43,510 bases of DNA from Pseudomonas sp. MYb60 (lineage in GTDB: Bacteria; Pseudomonadota; Gammaproteobacteria; Pseudomonadales; Pseudomonadaceae): assembly GCF_002979555.1 (NCBI RefSeq), contig NZ_PCOZ01000026.1, positions 1 to 43,510 on the forward strand, read 5' to 3'. Under the pieces are notes generated by a model. It was given only the letters and a program-made list of their open reading frames with translations, was not told the origin of the DNA and searched no databases. This document shows positions 21,669-31,300 of the stretch, in pieces. The position numbers and the translations under genes were made by a program. How positions within the stretch are numbered: the first letter of the stretch is position 1; every line of letters starts with the position of its first letter.

Positions 21669-23015
21669 TTAATTGATCTGGAAAGGATAAACCGCGCCCA
21701 GTTTAAGGATTTGCGTCAGTTCATCCAGTGCCGTCCGGCACTCAAGCAGCAATTGCGGGTCAGCCAGGTCGCTTTCACGCAGGCTGTCGCGGTAGTGCTT
21801 GTCGACCCACTGGGTCAGGGTGTCGTACAACGGCGCCGTCATGATAACCCCTGGATTCACCGCCGCCAGTTCCGTTTCGTTCAAGGCCACGCGCAAGCGC
21901 AGGCACGCAGGGCCACCGCCGTTCTGCATGCTCTGCTTGAGGTCGAACACCTTCACTTCGCGGATCAGCCCACCCGCGGCTGTCAGGCCTTGCAGGTAGT
22001 TCCAGACACGCTCGTTGGCGCGGCATTCTTCCGGCACGATCAGCAGCATCGAGCCGTCGGCGCGGGTCAGCAACTGGCTGTTGAACAGGTAGGAACGCAC
22101 CGCGTCCTCGACGCTGACTTGGGCGCGTGGCACACACACCGACTGGAAGTTGCCGCCCAGCTTGCCCAGTTTGGCCTGCAGTTCGGCAAGCATCTGCTCG
22201 GTATTGAGGAACGCGTCCTCGTGATAGAACAGCACTTCGCCGTTGCCCACTGCGATCACGTCGTTGTGGAACACACCGGCATCGATCACCGCCGGGTTCT
22301 GCTGGGCGTAGACCACGCCGCCCTCACTCAGGCCGTGCAGGCGTGCAACCGCCTGAGACGCTTCCAGCGTCTGGCGCGCCGGGTACTTTTGTGGTGCCGG
22401 GAAACGGCTGTCGAACGCGCTGCGACCGAACACGAAGAATTCGACCCCCGCTTCACCGTATTCACGGCAGAAGCGCGTGTGGTTGGCCGCACCTTCGTCG
22501 CCGAACTGCGCCACCGCCGGCAACGCGGCGTGATGGGCGAAGTGCTGCTGATCGGCAAACATCGCCCCCAGTACACGGCTGGTGGTCGGGTGCTCGATGC
22601 TGCGGTGATATTTGCAGTTGAGGTTGGCGGCGGTGAAGTGCACACGGCCATCGGCGGTGTCGGCGCTGGGGCTGACGGTGGCCGCGTTGGCGACCCACAT
22701 GCTGGACGCGGAGCAGCTTGCCACCAGCAGAGGCATGGCGTCTTTTGCGGCCTGCTGGATGACTTGGGCGTCGGTGCCGCTGAAGCCAAGCCTGCGCAAG
22801 GCGGCCACGTCAGGACGTTCCTGGGGGGCCAGCACGCCTTGCACAAAGCCCATGTCCATCAGCGCTTTCATTTTCTGCAGGCCCTGCAACGCCGCTTCCC
22901 TGGGGTTGGAATGCTGCTGGCTGTTGCTCTGGGACGCGACGTTGCCGAAGGACAAACCGCCGTAGTTATGGGTCGGCCCCACTAGACCGTCAAAATTGAC
23001 TTCATAGGATTTCAT
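21669..23015 (-). CDS. aruB: N-succinylarginine dihydrolase AruB (AstB)
   Basis: 448 residues from ATG 23015 (MKSYEVNFDGLVGPTHNYG); the in-frame ATG 39 bp earlier adds residues outside the family. AruB hydrolyses N2-succinylarginine to succinylornithine, two ammonia and CO2. It has the five-bladed amidinotransferase-like fold: LVGPTHNYGGLS at about 11-22, WVANAATVSPSADT, the catalytic-His regions (CKYHRSIEHPTTS; NDVIAVGNGEVLFYHEDAF) and the terminal catalytic Cys context NGGGPACLRLRVAL. It is preceded by a REPIN that separates it from aruD. Confidence 0.95.
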   Translation of the reverse strand: MKSYEVNFDGLVGPTHNYGGLSFGNVASQSNSQQHSNPREAALQGLQKMKALMDMGFVQGVLAPQERPDVAALRRLGFSGTDAQVIQQAAKDAMPLLVASCSASSMWVANAATVSPSADTADGRVHFTAANLNCKYHRSIEHPTTSRVLGAMFADQQHFAHHAALPAVAQFGDEGAANHTRFCREYGEAGVEFFVFGRSAFDSRFPAPQKYPARQTLEASQAVARLHGLSEGGVVYAQQNPAVIDAGVFHNDVIAVGNGEVLFYHEDAFLNTEQMLAELQAKLGKLGGNFQSVCVPRAQVSVEDAVRSYLFNSQLLTRADGSMLLIVPEECRANERVWNYLQGLTAAGGLIREVKVFDLKQSMQNGGGPACLRLRVALNETELAAVNPGVIMTAPLYDTLTQWVDKHYRDSLRESDLADPQLLLECRTALDELTQILKLGAVYPFQIN

Positions 23016-23085
23016 CGGCGAGGCTCCACGAACATCTGTATTTTTTATAGGCAACTAGTGCGGATCTATATCTGTTAACCCGATC

Positions 23086-23176
23086 AGTGTGGCAGCTGGC
23101 TTGCCTGCGATGGCATCACCGCGGCTGACCTGAAAGACCGAGTCGCCTGCATTGCAGGCAAGCCGGCTCCTACACT
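23086..23176. repeat. REPIN between aruD and aruB, second sequence class
   Basis: Two inverted REP units, CAGTGTGGCAGCTGGCTTGC (23086-23105) and GCAAGCCGGCTCCTACACTG (23157-23176), flank about 50 bp that include CCTGC/GCAGG pairs. This is the GGC-TTGCCTGC class, different from the GTGGGAGGGGGC class found at the other sites here. It lies within the aru operon. Confidence 0.85.
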
Positions 23177-23191
23177 GGATCGGTGACATCT

Positions 23192-24658
23192 TTAGTTCAG
23201 CGTAATACCGGGGGTCAGGGTTGCCGGCACCGCCAAGGTTGGCGTCTCCAGCGACGCCACCGGGTACGCGCAATAATCCGCCGCGTAATACGCACTGGCG
23301 CGATGGTTGCCCGAAGCCCCTACCCCGCCGAACGGCGCGGTACTCGCGGCGCCGGTCAGTTGTTTGTTCCAGTTGACGATCCCGGCGCGGCTTTCCAGCC
23401 AGAACTGCTGGTAACGCGCTTCGGAATCCGACAACAAGCCTGCGGCCAGGCCGTACTGGGTGTTGTTGGCCTCGGCAATCGCCGCTTCGAAATCAGCGTA
23501 GCGGACCACCTGCAACAGCGGGCCGAACAGTTCTTCGTCTTCGCGCTCGCTCATATCGGTCACGTCGATGATGCCGGGCGTCAACAGCGCGGCCTGATCC
23601 TGAGGCTGGGTCATTTCCAACAGCGCCACGGCGCCATTGGCGAGCATCGACGCTTGGGCGTCCATCAAGGCCTTGGCCGCCGCCAGGGAAATCACCGAGC
23701 CCATGAACGGCGCCGGTTGTTGGTCGAACGCACCGACGTCAATCGTCGCGCTCACCGCCACCAGGCGCGCCAGCAGCGCATCGCCCCATGCGCCTTGCGG
23801 CACCAGCAGGCGCCGGGCACAGGTGCACCGCTGGCCGGCGGAGATAAACGCCGACTGGATGATGGTATAGACCGCTGCGTCCACGTCGGCCACTTCGTCC
23901 ACCACCAGCGGGTTGTTGCCGCCCATTTCCAGGGCCAGGATCTTGTCAGGGCGCCCGGAGAACTGCTGGTGCAGGTGGTTGCCTGTGCGGCTCGAACCGG
24001 TGAAGAACAGTCCGTCGATACCCGGGTTGGCCGCCAATGCGATGCCGGTTTCCCGCGCGCCTTGCAGCAGGTTCAATACACCGGCCGGCAAGCCGGCTTC
24101 GATCCAGCACTGCACGGTCAACTCGGCGACTTTGGGCGTCAGCTCGCTCGGCTTGAACAGCACGGTATTACCCGCCAGCAACGCCGGTACGATATGCCCG
24201 TTGGGCAGGTGACCGGGGAAGTTGTAAGGGCCGAACACCGCCACCACACCGTGGGGCTTGTGACGCAGCACGGCCGTGGCATCGCCCAGCGGGCCGCTCT
24301 TCTCGCCGGTGCGCTCGCGGTAGCTTTGCACCGAGATCGCGATCTTGTTGGCCATGCTGGTGACTTCAGTGGCCGATTCCCACAGGGGCTTGCCGGTTTC
24401 CTCACCGATGCAGCGGGCGATGTCGTCGGCACGGTTTTTCAGGGTGGCGGCGAAGGTTTCCAGCACGCTGATGCGGTCTTCCAGCGAGCGCCGGGCCCAG
24501 ACTGGAAATGCCTGGCGCGCGGCCTGCACGGCGGACTCAACCTGCTCGGCGGTGGCGCCGTTGCCAGCCCACAGCACCTGCTGGGTCACCGGGTTGCGCG
24601 ATTCAAACAGCTCACCCTGGCCTTCCAGCCAGCTACCTGCGATATACAGCGAATTCAT
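23192..24658 (-). CDS. aruD: N-succinylglutamate 5-semialdehyde dehydrogenase AruD (AstD)
   Basis: 488 residues. It oxidises succinylglutamate semialdehyde to succinylglutamate with NAD+. The aldehyde dehydrogenase features are present: VFGPYNFPGHLPNGHIVPAL, the cofactor loop FTGSSRTGNHLH, catalytic Glu in ALEMGGNNPLVV, and nucleophilic Cys in SAGQRCTCARRL (about residue 285). It overlaps the aruG stop by one base, a sign of translational coupling. Length is standard. Confidence 0.96.
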   Translation of the reverse strand: MNSLYIAGSWLEGQGELFESRNPVTQQVLWAGNGATAEQVESAVQAARQAFPVWARRSLEDRISVLETFAATLKNRADDIARCIGEETGKPLWESATEVTSMANKIAISVQSYRERTGEKSGPLGDATAVLRHKPHGVVAVFGPYNFPGHLPNGHIVPALLAGNTVLFKPSELTPKVAELTVQCWIEAGLPAGVLNLLQGARETGIALAANPGIDGLFFTGSSRTGNHLHQQFSGRPDKILALEMGGNNPLVVDEVADVDAAVYTIIQSAFISAGQRCTCARRLLVPQGAWGDALLARLVAVSATIDVGAFDQQPAPFMGSVISLAAAKALMDAQASMLANGAVALLEMTQPQDQAALLTPGIIDVTDMSEREDEELFGPLLQVVRYADFEAAIAEANNTQYGLAAGLLSDSEARYQQFWLESRAGIVNWNKQLTGAASTAPFGGVGASGNHRASAYYAADYCAYPVASLETPTLAVPATLTPGITLN

Positions 24659-25683
24659 TATTTCGACTCCCGGGCAGCGGACAACGCAACAGCACGAACT
24701 TGATCACCCACCACCAGTTGCAGGCGCTTGGCGGTCTGTGGATCGACCACCAGGGTGCCTGCCGCCAGACGGGCAGGCGCGGCAGTAATGCGGCAGTCTT
24801 CGCGCTTGCGGTTATGGATCAGGAACGGCGTGGCGTCGTCCCCAGGCGTGCCGATGGCCAGCACCAGTGCCTGGCTGTCGCGCACGGCGCGGATCTTGGT
24901 GGTTTCACACTCCACTGCCGGGCCGGCGTCGAAAATGTCGACATAGCCCTGGTAGCTGAAGCCTTCGCTCTTGAGCATGCTCAGCGCGGGCTCGGTGTCC
25001 GGGTGGACCTTGCCGATCACGTTGCGCGCGTCTTCAGACAGGAAGCAGCTGTACAGTGGAAACTTCGGCATCAGCTCGGCGATAAATGCCTTGTTGCCCA
25101 CACCGGTGAGGTAATCCGCCTGGCTGAATTCCATCTTGAAGAAGTGGCGACCCAGGCTTTCCCAGAACGGCGAGCGGCCGGCGTCACTGGAGACCCCGCG
25201 CATCTCGGCGATGATCTTGTTGCCGAACAGTTGCGGGAACTCGGCGATAAACAGCATGCGCGCCTTGGCCAGCATGCGACCGTTTAGGCCGGTGCGGTAA
25301 TCGGCGTGCAGGAACAGCGAGCACAATTCGGAATTGCCAGTGAGGTCGTTGGCCAGGAACAGCGTCGGAATTTCACGGTAGATATTCAGCTCCTGGGAGG
25401 CGCTGACGGTCAGGCCCACCCGGAAGTTGTACCAGGGCTCGCGCAGGCCAACGGCGCCCGCGATGGCGGAAATGCCCACCACGCGACCTTCGTCGTTTTC
25501 CAGCACGAACAGGTAGTCGGCATCGCCGCGCCCGGCGTCACCGCGAAAGGTTTTTTCGGCCCAGCCGACCCGGTGGGTCAAGCGCTCTTCGTTGGCCGGC
25601 AAGGTGGTGAGGCCGGTGCCGGTGCTGCGCGCCAGATCAATCAGGGCCGGTAAATCGCTGCTGCGTACGGGACGAACGATCAT
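24658..25683 (-). CDS. aruG: Arginine N-succinyltransferase beta subunit AruG
   Basis: 341 residues. With AruF it transfers succinyl from succinyl-CoA to arginine, the committed step of the pathway. The N-terminus (MIVRPVRSSDLPALIDLAR) begins a GNAT-like acyltransferase half; EFPQLFGNKIIAEMRGVSSD and SPFWESLGRHFFKMEFSQAD are the family core, and YVDIFDAGPAVECE lies in the C-terminal half. It shares these motifs with AruF (for example ENGDSPFWDAIGRNFFDL), so the two are paralogues in tandem. AruF/AruG pairs are typical of Pseudomonas, where E. coli has one AstA. Confidence 0.95.
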   Translation of the reverse strand: MIVRPVRSSDLPALIDLARSTGTGLTTLPANEERLTHRVGWAEKTFRGDAGRGDADYLFVLENDEGRVVGISAIAGAVGLREPWYNFRVGLTVSASQELNIYREIPTLFLANDLTGNSELCSLFLHADYRTGLNGRMLAKARMLFIAEFPQLFGNKIIAEMRGVSSDAGRSPFWESLGRHFFKMEFSQADYLTGVGNKAFIAELMPKFPLYSCFLSEDARNVIGKVHPDTEPALSMLKSEGFSYQGYVDIFDAGPAVECETTKIRAVRDSQALVLAIGTPGDDATPFLIHNRKREDCRITAAPARLAAGTLVVDPQTAKRLQLVVGDQVRAVALSAARESK

Positions 25684-25735
25684 GCTATCTCCTCGAACGG
25701 GCCGCTGTTGTCAGCCACCCGCGAAACTCTCTTTG

Positions 25736-26755
25736 TTAAACCGCTACCAGGCGCACGCTTGCGCCTTCGCCAACACCCAGGGCTTCGGCCGCTGCGAGGT
25801 CCAACGTCACCGGTTTACCCGGCGCGTAGTCCAGCTCCAGCATCACCGCGCGGTAATCCTGCAAGGACGCGTTGCTTACCAGGTATTGGCGGCCGGCGCC
25901 CTTGACCATCTCGCCGATCTTCACCGGCACCACGCGGCTCTGGGCGATGGAGCGAATGCCCGAGACCCGAGCGTGCAGCGTCGGGCCACCGTCGAAGATG
26001 TCGATGTAATGGTCGGTCTCGAAGCCTTCGCGCATCAGGATGTCGAAGGTGATCTGCGCACGCGGGTGCACCTGGCCCATCGCCTCCTGGGCTTCGTCCG
26101 GCAACAGCGGCACGTAGATCGGGTAGTGCGGCATCAGTTCGGCGAGGAAGGTGCGGCTCTTCAGCCCGCACAGGCGCTCGGCGGCGGCGTAGTTGAGGTC
26201 GAAGAAGTTGCGACCGATAGCGTCCCAGAACGGCGAGTCACCGTTCTCGTCGCTGTAGCCGACGATCTCGGTCACCACCGAATCGGCAAAACGCTCGGGG
26301 TGGCTGGCGACGAACAGCAGGCGGCCACGGGAGTTGAGTTCCGACCACGGCGAACCGACCAGCTCAGGCACCACATAGAAACTGGTGAGCAGGCTGTTGC
26401 CGGTAAGGTCGTGGCACTGGGAAAGCACGTGGATCTTGTTGTGGATCTTCAGCTCGCGAGAGGCGTGCACGAAGGTCTCGTTACGAAAACTGTAGAAAGG
26501 CTCGGAATAACCGGCCGAGGCGACAATGGCCGAGCAGCCGGCGAGTTTGCCGGTGTCGGTGTCTTCGAGCACGAAGAAGTAGCTTTCTTCACCGTTGAAA
26601 CTGACCTCGGCAGCGAAGGAAGCTTCGCTGGCGGCAATCTTGTCGCTCAGGCGTTCGACATCATCCGGCAAGGAGGTGACACCAATCGGGCTGTCCGCAG
26701 CCAGACGCTGTACCTCGCCCAGATCAGCCATTTGCGCGGGGCGCATCACCAGCAT
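25736..26755 (-). CDS. aruF: Arginine/ornithine N-succinyltransferase alpha subunit AruF
   Basis: 339 residues from ATG 26755 (MLVMRPAQMADLGEVQRLA); an upstream in-frame start would run into the REP element. AruF is the alpha subunit of the heteromeric arginine and ornithine succinyltransferase. Motifs parallel AruG: GVTSLPDDVERLSDKI, FYSFRNETFVHASRELKIH, SPFWDAIGRNFFDLNYAAAE and YIDIFDGGPTLHAR. It lies 131 bp after aruC and 52 bp before aruG. Confidence 0.95.
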   Translation of the reverse strand: MLVMRPAQMADLGEVQRLAADSPIGVTSLPDDVERLSDKIAASEASFAAEVSFNGEESYFFVLEDTDTGKLAGCSAIVASAGYSEPFYSFRNETFVHASRELKIHNKIHVLSQCHDLTGNSLLTSFYVVPELVGSPWSELNSRGRLLFVASHPERFADSVVTEIVGYSDENGDSPFWDAIGRNFFDLNYAAAERLCGLKSRTFLAELMPHYPIYVPLLPDEAQEAMGQVHPRAQITFDILMREGFETDHYIDIFDGGPTLHARVSGIRSIAQSRVVPVKIGEMVKGAGRQYLVSNASLQDYRAVMLELDYAPGKPVTLDLAAAEALGVGEGASVRLVAV

Positions 26756-26824
26756 GGTGTCACTCCTTAACTCGAAAACTTCATAGGAAAAATTACTGGA
26801 AGGATCAGGAACAACACCGTTGCC

Positions 26825-26857
26825 AATGTGGGAGGGGGGGTTGCCCCTTCCCACATT
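26825..26857. repeat. REP palindrome between aruC and aruF
   Basis: AATGTGGGAGGGG, a short centre, then GCCCCTTCCCACATT: one inverted REP unit with slightly decayed arms. It lies in the 131-bp gap inside the aru operon, where it could modulate mRNA stability between aruC and the rest. Confidence 0.8.
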
Positions 26858-26886
26858 TTTGACCCAATCCGGCGAACCAATGTGTA

Positions 26887-28107
26887 TCAGGCTTGGGTCA
26901 GGGTTTTCACTGCACGTTCGAAGCGGTCCAAACCTTCATTGATGTCCGCCTCTTCCACCACCAGGCTCGGCGCGAAACGCACCACGTCCGGGCCGGCTTG
27001 CAGGATCATCAGGTTTTCTTTTTCGGCCGCGTTGAACACGTCCTTGGCCTTGCCTTTGAACGCATCGCTCAATACACAGCCGATGAGCAGGCCCATGCCG
27101 CGCACTTCGGTGAAGATGCCGTATTGCTTGCCGATCTGCTCCAGGCGCGCCTTGAACAGGTCGTGCCTGGCGTTTACACCGGCCAAGACTTCAGGGGTAT
27201 TGATCACGTCGATCACCGCTTCAGCCACCGCGCACGCCAGCGGATTGCCGCCGTAGGTGGTGCCGTGCGTGCCAACGACCAGGTGCTTGGCCAGCGCTTC
27301 GGTGGTGAGCATCGCCGCGATCGGGAAACCGCCGCCCAGGCTCTTGGCGCTGGTGAGGATGTCCGGGGTCACGCCGTAATGCTGGTAGGCGAACAGGTGG
27401 CCGCTGCGGCCCATGCCGGTTTGCACTTCGTCGAATACCAGCAGTGCGTTGTTCGCGTCGCACAGGTCGCGGGCACCTTGCAGGTAAGCCAGCTCGGCCG
27501 GCAACACGCCGCCTTCACCCTGGATCGGCTCCAATACAACCGCGCAGGTCTTGTCCGAGACAGCAGCTTTCAGCGCTTCCAGGTCGTTATAAGGCACGTG
27601 GGTGATGCCGGTGATTTTAGGCCCGAAACCATCGGAGTACTTGGACTGGCCACCGACGTTGACGGTGAACAATGTACGGCCGTGGAAGCTGTTCAGCGCG
27701 GCAATGATTTCATATTTCTCAGTGCCGAAACGGTCGAACGCGACGCGACGGGCCAGCTTGAACGCGGCCTCGTTGGCTTCGGCGCCGGAGTTGCAGAAGA
27801 ACACGCGCTCGGCAAAGGTGGCGTCGATCAGCTTGTGGGCCAGGCGCAGGGCCGGCTCATTGGTGAAGACGTTGGAGACGTGCCACAGCTTGTTGGCCTG
27901 TTCGGTCAGCGCACCGACCAGCGCCGGGTGGGCGTGGCCCAATACGTTGACCGCGATGCCGCCGGCAAAGTCGATCAGCTCGCGACCGGCCTGGTCCCAC
28001 ACGCGGGAGCCTTCGCCACGCACGGGGATGAACGCGGCAGGTGCATAGTTGGGAACCATGACCTGGTCGAAATCGGCACGTTGCACCGGGGCTTGCTCAA
28101 CGGACAT
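26887..28107 (-). CDS. aruC: Succinylornithine/acetylornithine transaminase AruC
   Basis: 406 residues. A PLP aminotransferase that converts succinylornithine to succinylglutamate semialdehyde, and can also serve as the N-acetylornithine aminotransferase of arginine synthesis. Class III features: FAGGIAVNVLGHAHPALV, FCNSGAEANEAAFKLAR, LVFDEVQTGMGRSG and the PLP lysine in TSAKSLGGGFPIAAM. It is the first gene of the aru operon; ArgR-like half-sites and a -10 lie 79-145 bp upstream. Confidence 0.96.
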   Translation of the reverse strand: MSVEQAPVQRADFDQVMVPNYAPAAFIPVRGEGSRVWDQAGRELIDFAGGIAVNVLGHAHPALVGALTEQANKLWHVSNVFTNEPALRLAHKLIDATFAERVFFCNSGAEANEAAFKLARRVAFDRFGTEKYEIIAALNSFHGRTLFTVNVGGQSKYSDGFGPKITGITHVPYNDLEALKAAVSDKTCAVVLEPIQGEGGVLPAELAYLQGARDLCDANNALLVFDEVQTGMGRSGHLFAYQHYGVTPDILTSAKSLGGGFPIAAMLTTEALAKHLVVGTHGTTYGGNPLACAVAEAVIDVINTPEVLAGVNARHDLFKARLEQIGKQYGIFTEVRGMGLLIGCVLSDAFKGKAKDVFNAAEKENLMILQAGPDVVRFAPSLVVEEADINEGLDRFERAVKTLTQA

Positions 28108-28185
28108 CGGAGTCTCCTGAAGAGGAACGCCTGCCTGGACATGGCGGGCGATGCAGGGATTGTAAGGACAGTTTTCAGCGCGGCC

Positions 28186-28252
28186 TTGCCGCCAAGCGAC
28201 AACTTCTTATAGCGCCAACCCGCGATTTTGGCGGGTTTACGCCAATGCGACA
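28186..28252 (-). promoter_or_regulatory. ArgR half-sites and promoter of aruC
   Basis: On the minus strand TGTCGC-N8-AA occurs twice: TGTCGCATTGGCGTAA (28252-28237) and TGTCGCTTGGCGGCAA (28201-28186). This is the half-site consensus of Pseudomonas ArgR. TATAAG (28211-28206) lies between them as a -10 with a poor -35, so the upstream site is placed for activation. ArgR activates aru in P. aeruginosa. The usual second half-site at 21-bp spacing is poor. Confidence 0.6.
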
Positions 28253-28256
28253 AATA

Positions 28257-28290
28257 GCGTCGCAAAGGCGCAGTTTAAACTGTGCGACGC
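28257..28290. promoter_or_regulatory. Dyad in the aruC/LRR divergent region
   Basis: GCGTCGCA (28257-28264) and TGCGACGC (28283-28290) enclose the perfect palindrome CAGTTTAAACTG (28271-28282). It lies 5 bp from the upstream ArgR half-site and about 110 bp before the LRR gene. It may be an operator for either gene. The rest of 28291-28397 holds only a ribosome site; I see no hrp box. Confidence 0.4.
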
Positions 28291-28397
28291 GTTTGCGGCA
28301 GGACCAAAACCAGGCGTGCGCGCATATCTATCTAAGCTCATCCGTCGCCAGGCGGCTGATCTACTGGGTTTTTCAAGCGCCTTGGAGATCAGCCCGC

Positions 28398-31300
28398 ATG
28401 CCCACACCCCCTTCCTCATCGCCAGTCACCCCCGGCGGTCATCAGCCCGACAGTCACTACGACGTGCTCAAGAGTGCGTTTCCCCCATGGCTGGGGCAGT
28501 CGTCACAACGAACGCGCGATGCACTGAAAACGGCCAGGTACCAGCACGGCAGCGCGCTTGGCACAGCCCCCGCCCCGCTGAAAATGGCATTCAAAACGGC
28601 CATCGCCGAACACGGGCACGCGCGCAATCAGGTCGACCTTGCACTCAAAAAGCTTGAAGATGCCAAGGCGTTCGCCAAACCCCTGCTCGAAGACGCCTTG
28701 CTCAAGCACTTCAACCTGGACCTCAATAGCGAAACGGTCTACCTGCGCCTGTACATTGCGCAAACCATTCCCTGGTTTCCGGTACGCACGGGGGCGGTGC
28801 GCACGTGGACGGTGTCGTTGCTCGATGCCGCCTTGCACAACTTCGAGGCCAAGGAAACCGAGGCCGACGCCTTCGAGGCAGACTCGACCTATATCTCCCG
28901 CCCATCCGCCAGCGGCCAATTCGAAACGCTACCGGCAATCAAGCAGGTGTTGTCGGTTACAGCCTTCACCCGGCTGTGCCGCAAGCTGGACATCGGCGCC
29001 CAATACGCCCGCCATGTCCGTGAAGCACTCGGCCTGGACGAACCGGTTGCCGCCAGCGTCCTGCAGCAAAAGGTCATGATCAGCCAGAAAGCCGCCTTGC
29101 GCGCGGCGTTGCAACTGGCACGTATCAATGGGGACATCGCCGAGGACGTATGGCGTGCAGTTGGCGAGCTGATCGACGGCAAACCTGCGCTGATCCAGGA
29201 CCGACAGCCCCTGCGCGCCTATGACTTGTGCATGATGGATGCCCCGTTGAACGGCATCCTGCTGTTCGCCACAGACCTGGAGCGCACCCGTACCGTGCAG
29301 CGCGTCGTCGCCTATATCCCTGACGACCCTCACCACCCGCTCAAGGAATACGCCTCGTCACTGGCCTTCAAACAAGCGCTCACGGAAAAGCTGCGCGATG
29401 AACAATACCAAGCGTTTTTCAGCCGCTTTGTCAGCCACGAACACCGAGGGCCGTTTTTCTCCGGGCTCAGCCAGCGCCTGTCGCGCATTGCCTGGCACCC
29501 GCCGCAATCAGGCAGTGTCGAGGCGCCCTGGCGCAAAGAACCCACCACTGATCCGCGGCTGAATTTCTCCACGCAACCCATTACCGCTGAGCTCTGGCTG
29601 CACACCTACCAGCAGCGACTCAACCAGATCATCAACGATGCCCGCACCCTGGCCGTCTCCACGGCTGCGGCAGACCGCAAGGCGCGCTGGGCGGCCTGGG
29701 ACGCCTTCGTCAATGTGGCCGCCTCGATCCTCAACGTGGTGGTGATGCTGGCCGCGCCGTTCATTCCCGGGCTGGGCGAATTGATGCTCGGCTACATGGC
29801 CTTCCAACTGCTGGATGAGGTGTTCGAAGGCGTCATCGACTGGGCGCAAGGCCTTGGCACCGAAGCCTTCGTCCACTTGCTGGGGGTGGTCGAAGCGCTG
29901 GTGCAGTTGGGGGCGTTTGGCGCTGGGGTCAAGATCGGTGCACCCTTGATACGCCAGGCGCTGCCCAGTGACGTCGTCGTGTTTCTGGACCGTTTCAAGC
30001 CGGTCACGCTGGCCAACGGTGAAGCACGCTATTGGAAACCGGACCTCGCCGCATACGAACGCGACACCGCGCTGTCACAGCGCATGGGGGTCAATGAACT
30101 GGGGCTGCACGACGTTCGGGGCGAGTCGATCCTGCCCTTGGAAGGCAAACTGTACGCCCTGGAAAAAACCGCGAACCCCAGCCGCTACCGCATCAAACAC
30201 CCGACTCGCCCCGCCGCCTACACGCCCAGCGTTCGCCACAACCACTCAGGGGCCTGGCATACCGAGCTTGAACGGCCCCAGCAGTGGGACAAGCACACGC
30301 TTCTGCGTCGCCTGGGTCACCACGGGCAAGGGTTGAGTACGGCGGATCGGGAACTGGCCCTGCACATCAGCGGCGTCAGTGAAGGCGGCTTGCGCCACAT
30401 GCATGTCAAGGGCGACCCCCTGCCGCCAGTGCTCGAAGACAGCCTGGCGCGAGTGCGTATCGATCGCGACCTCCAACGGCTGATCGAGCAACTGCGCAGC
30501 GACGATCCCGCGGTAGTTCACCGGATCGACCCTCAGGACACCTTGCAACTGTTGACGACGCACGGCAAATGGCCCGCCACCAAGGCACTGCGCATTCTGA
30601 CCGCCAACGGCGAGACCGCCTGGGAGTTCGGCGATAACACCCAACCGGTGATCGAACTGCGGGAAGACCAACTGCAGAACGGAGATTGGCTCCAAACAGT
30701 TCTCAAAGGCTTGAGCCCAGAGGAGATTCGCAGCCAATTCGGCGAGCGTGCCAGCGAGCCCGAACTCAGCCTGGAAAACCGCGCACGTCGTTTGCGCCTT
30801 ACCCTGGCGGACATTGCCGAGCGCCAGCGCCATGCCCTGTTCGAATCGCGCTACGCCCCATTGCAAGCGCCTGCCGACCCTCACGCGCGACAGATCACCG
30901 CGACGGTACCGGGGTTGCCCGCCGCACTCGCACGACGCCTTGCATACCAGGCATCCGGCGCGGAAATGGAGGCCCTTGACCAGCGCCGCACACCGATACG
31001 CCTGGCGCAGATGGCCAAGGCGGCGTGGGAAGAAGTGCAGCTCTCCCGCGCCTATGAAGGCCAATACCTGCCGGCGACGGCCAGCCTGGACAGTGATCGC
31101 CTGGCCCTGAACTCGCTGCCGTTGCTGCAAGGCTGGTCGCCTCAAGTCAGGCTGGAGGTGCGTCACCGCTCGCTGCAAGGCCCGGTCTGGAGTCGCATCG
31201 GCCCCGACGAAAGCAGCGTAACGCGAACGTTGGTGCGCACCGACAGCGGCCACTATGTTCCCTACCACGACGATGTCGCCTTGTTCGGCGAAACCGACCT

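Noticed and set aside
28291..28397. hrp box before the LRR gene
   Set aside because: I looked for GGAAC and CCAC at the proper spacing because the gene looks like an effector; neither is present.
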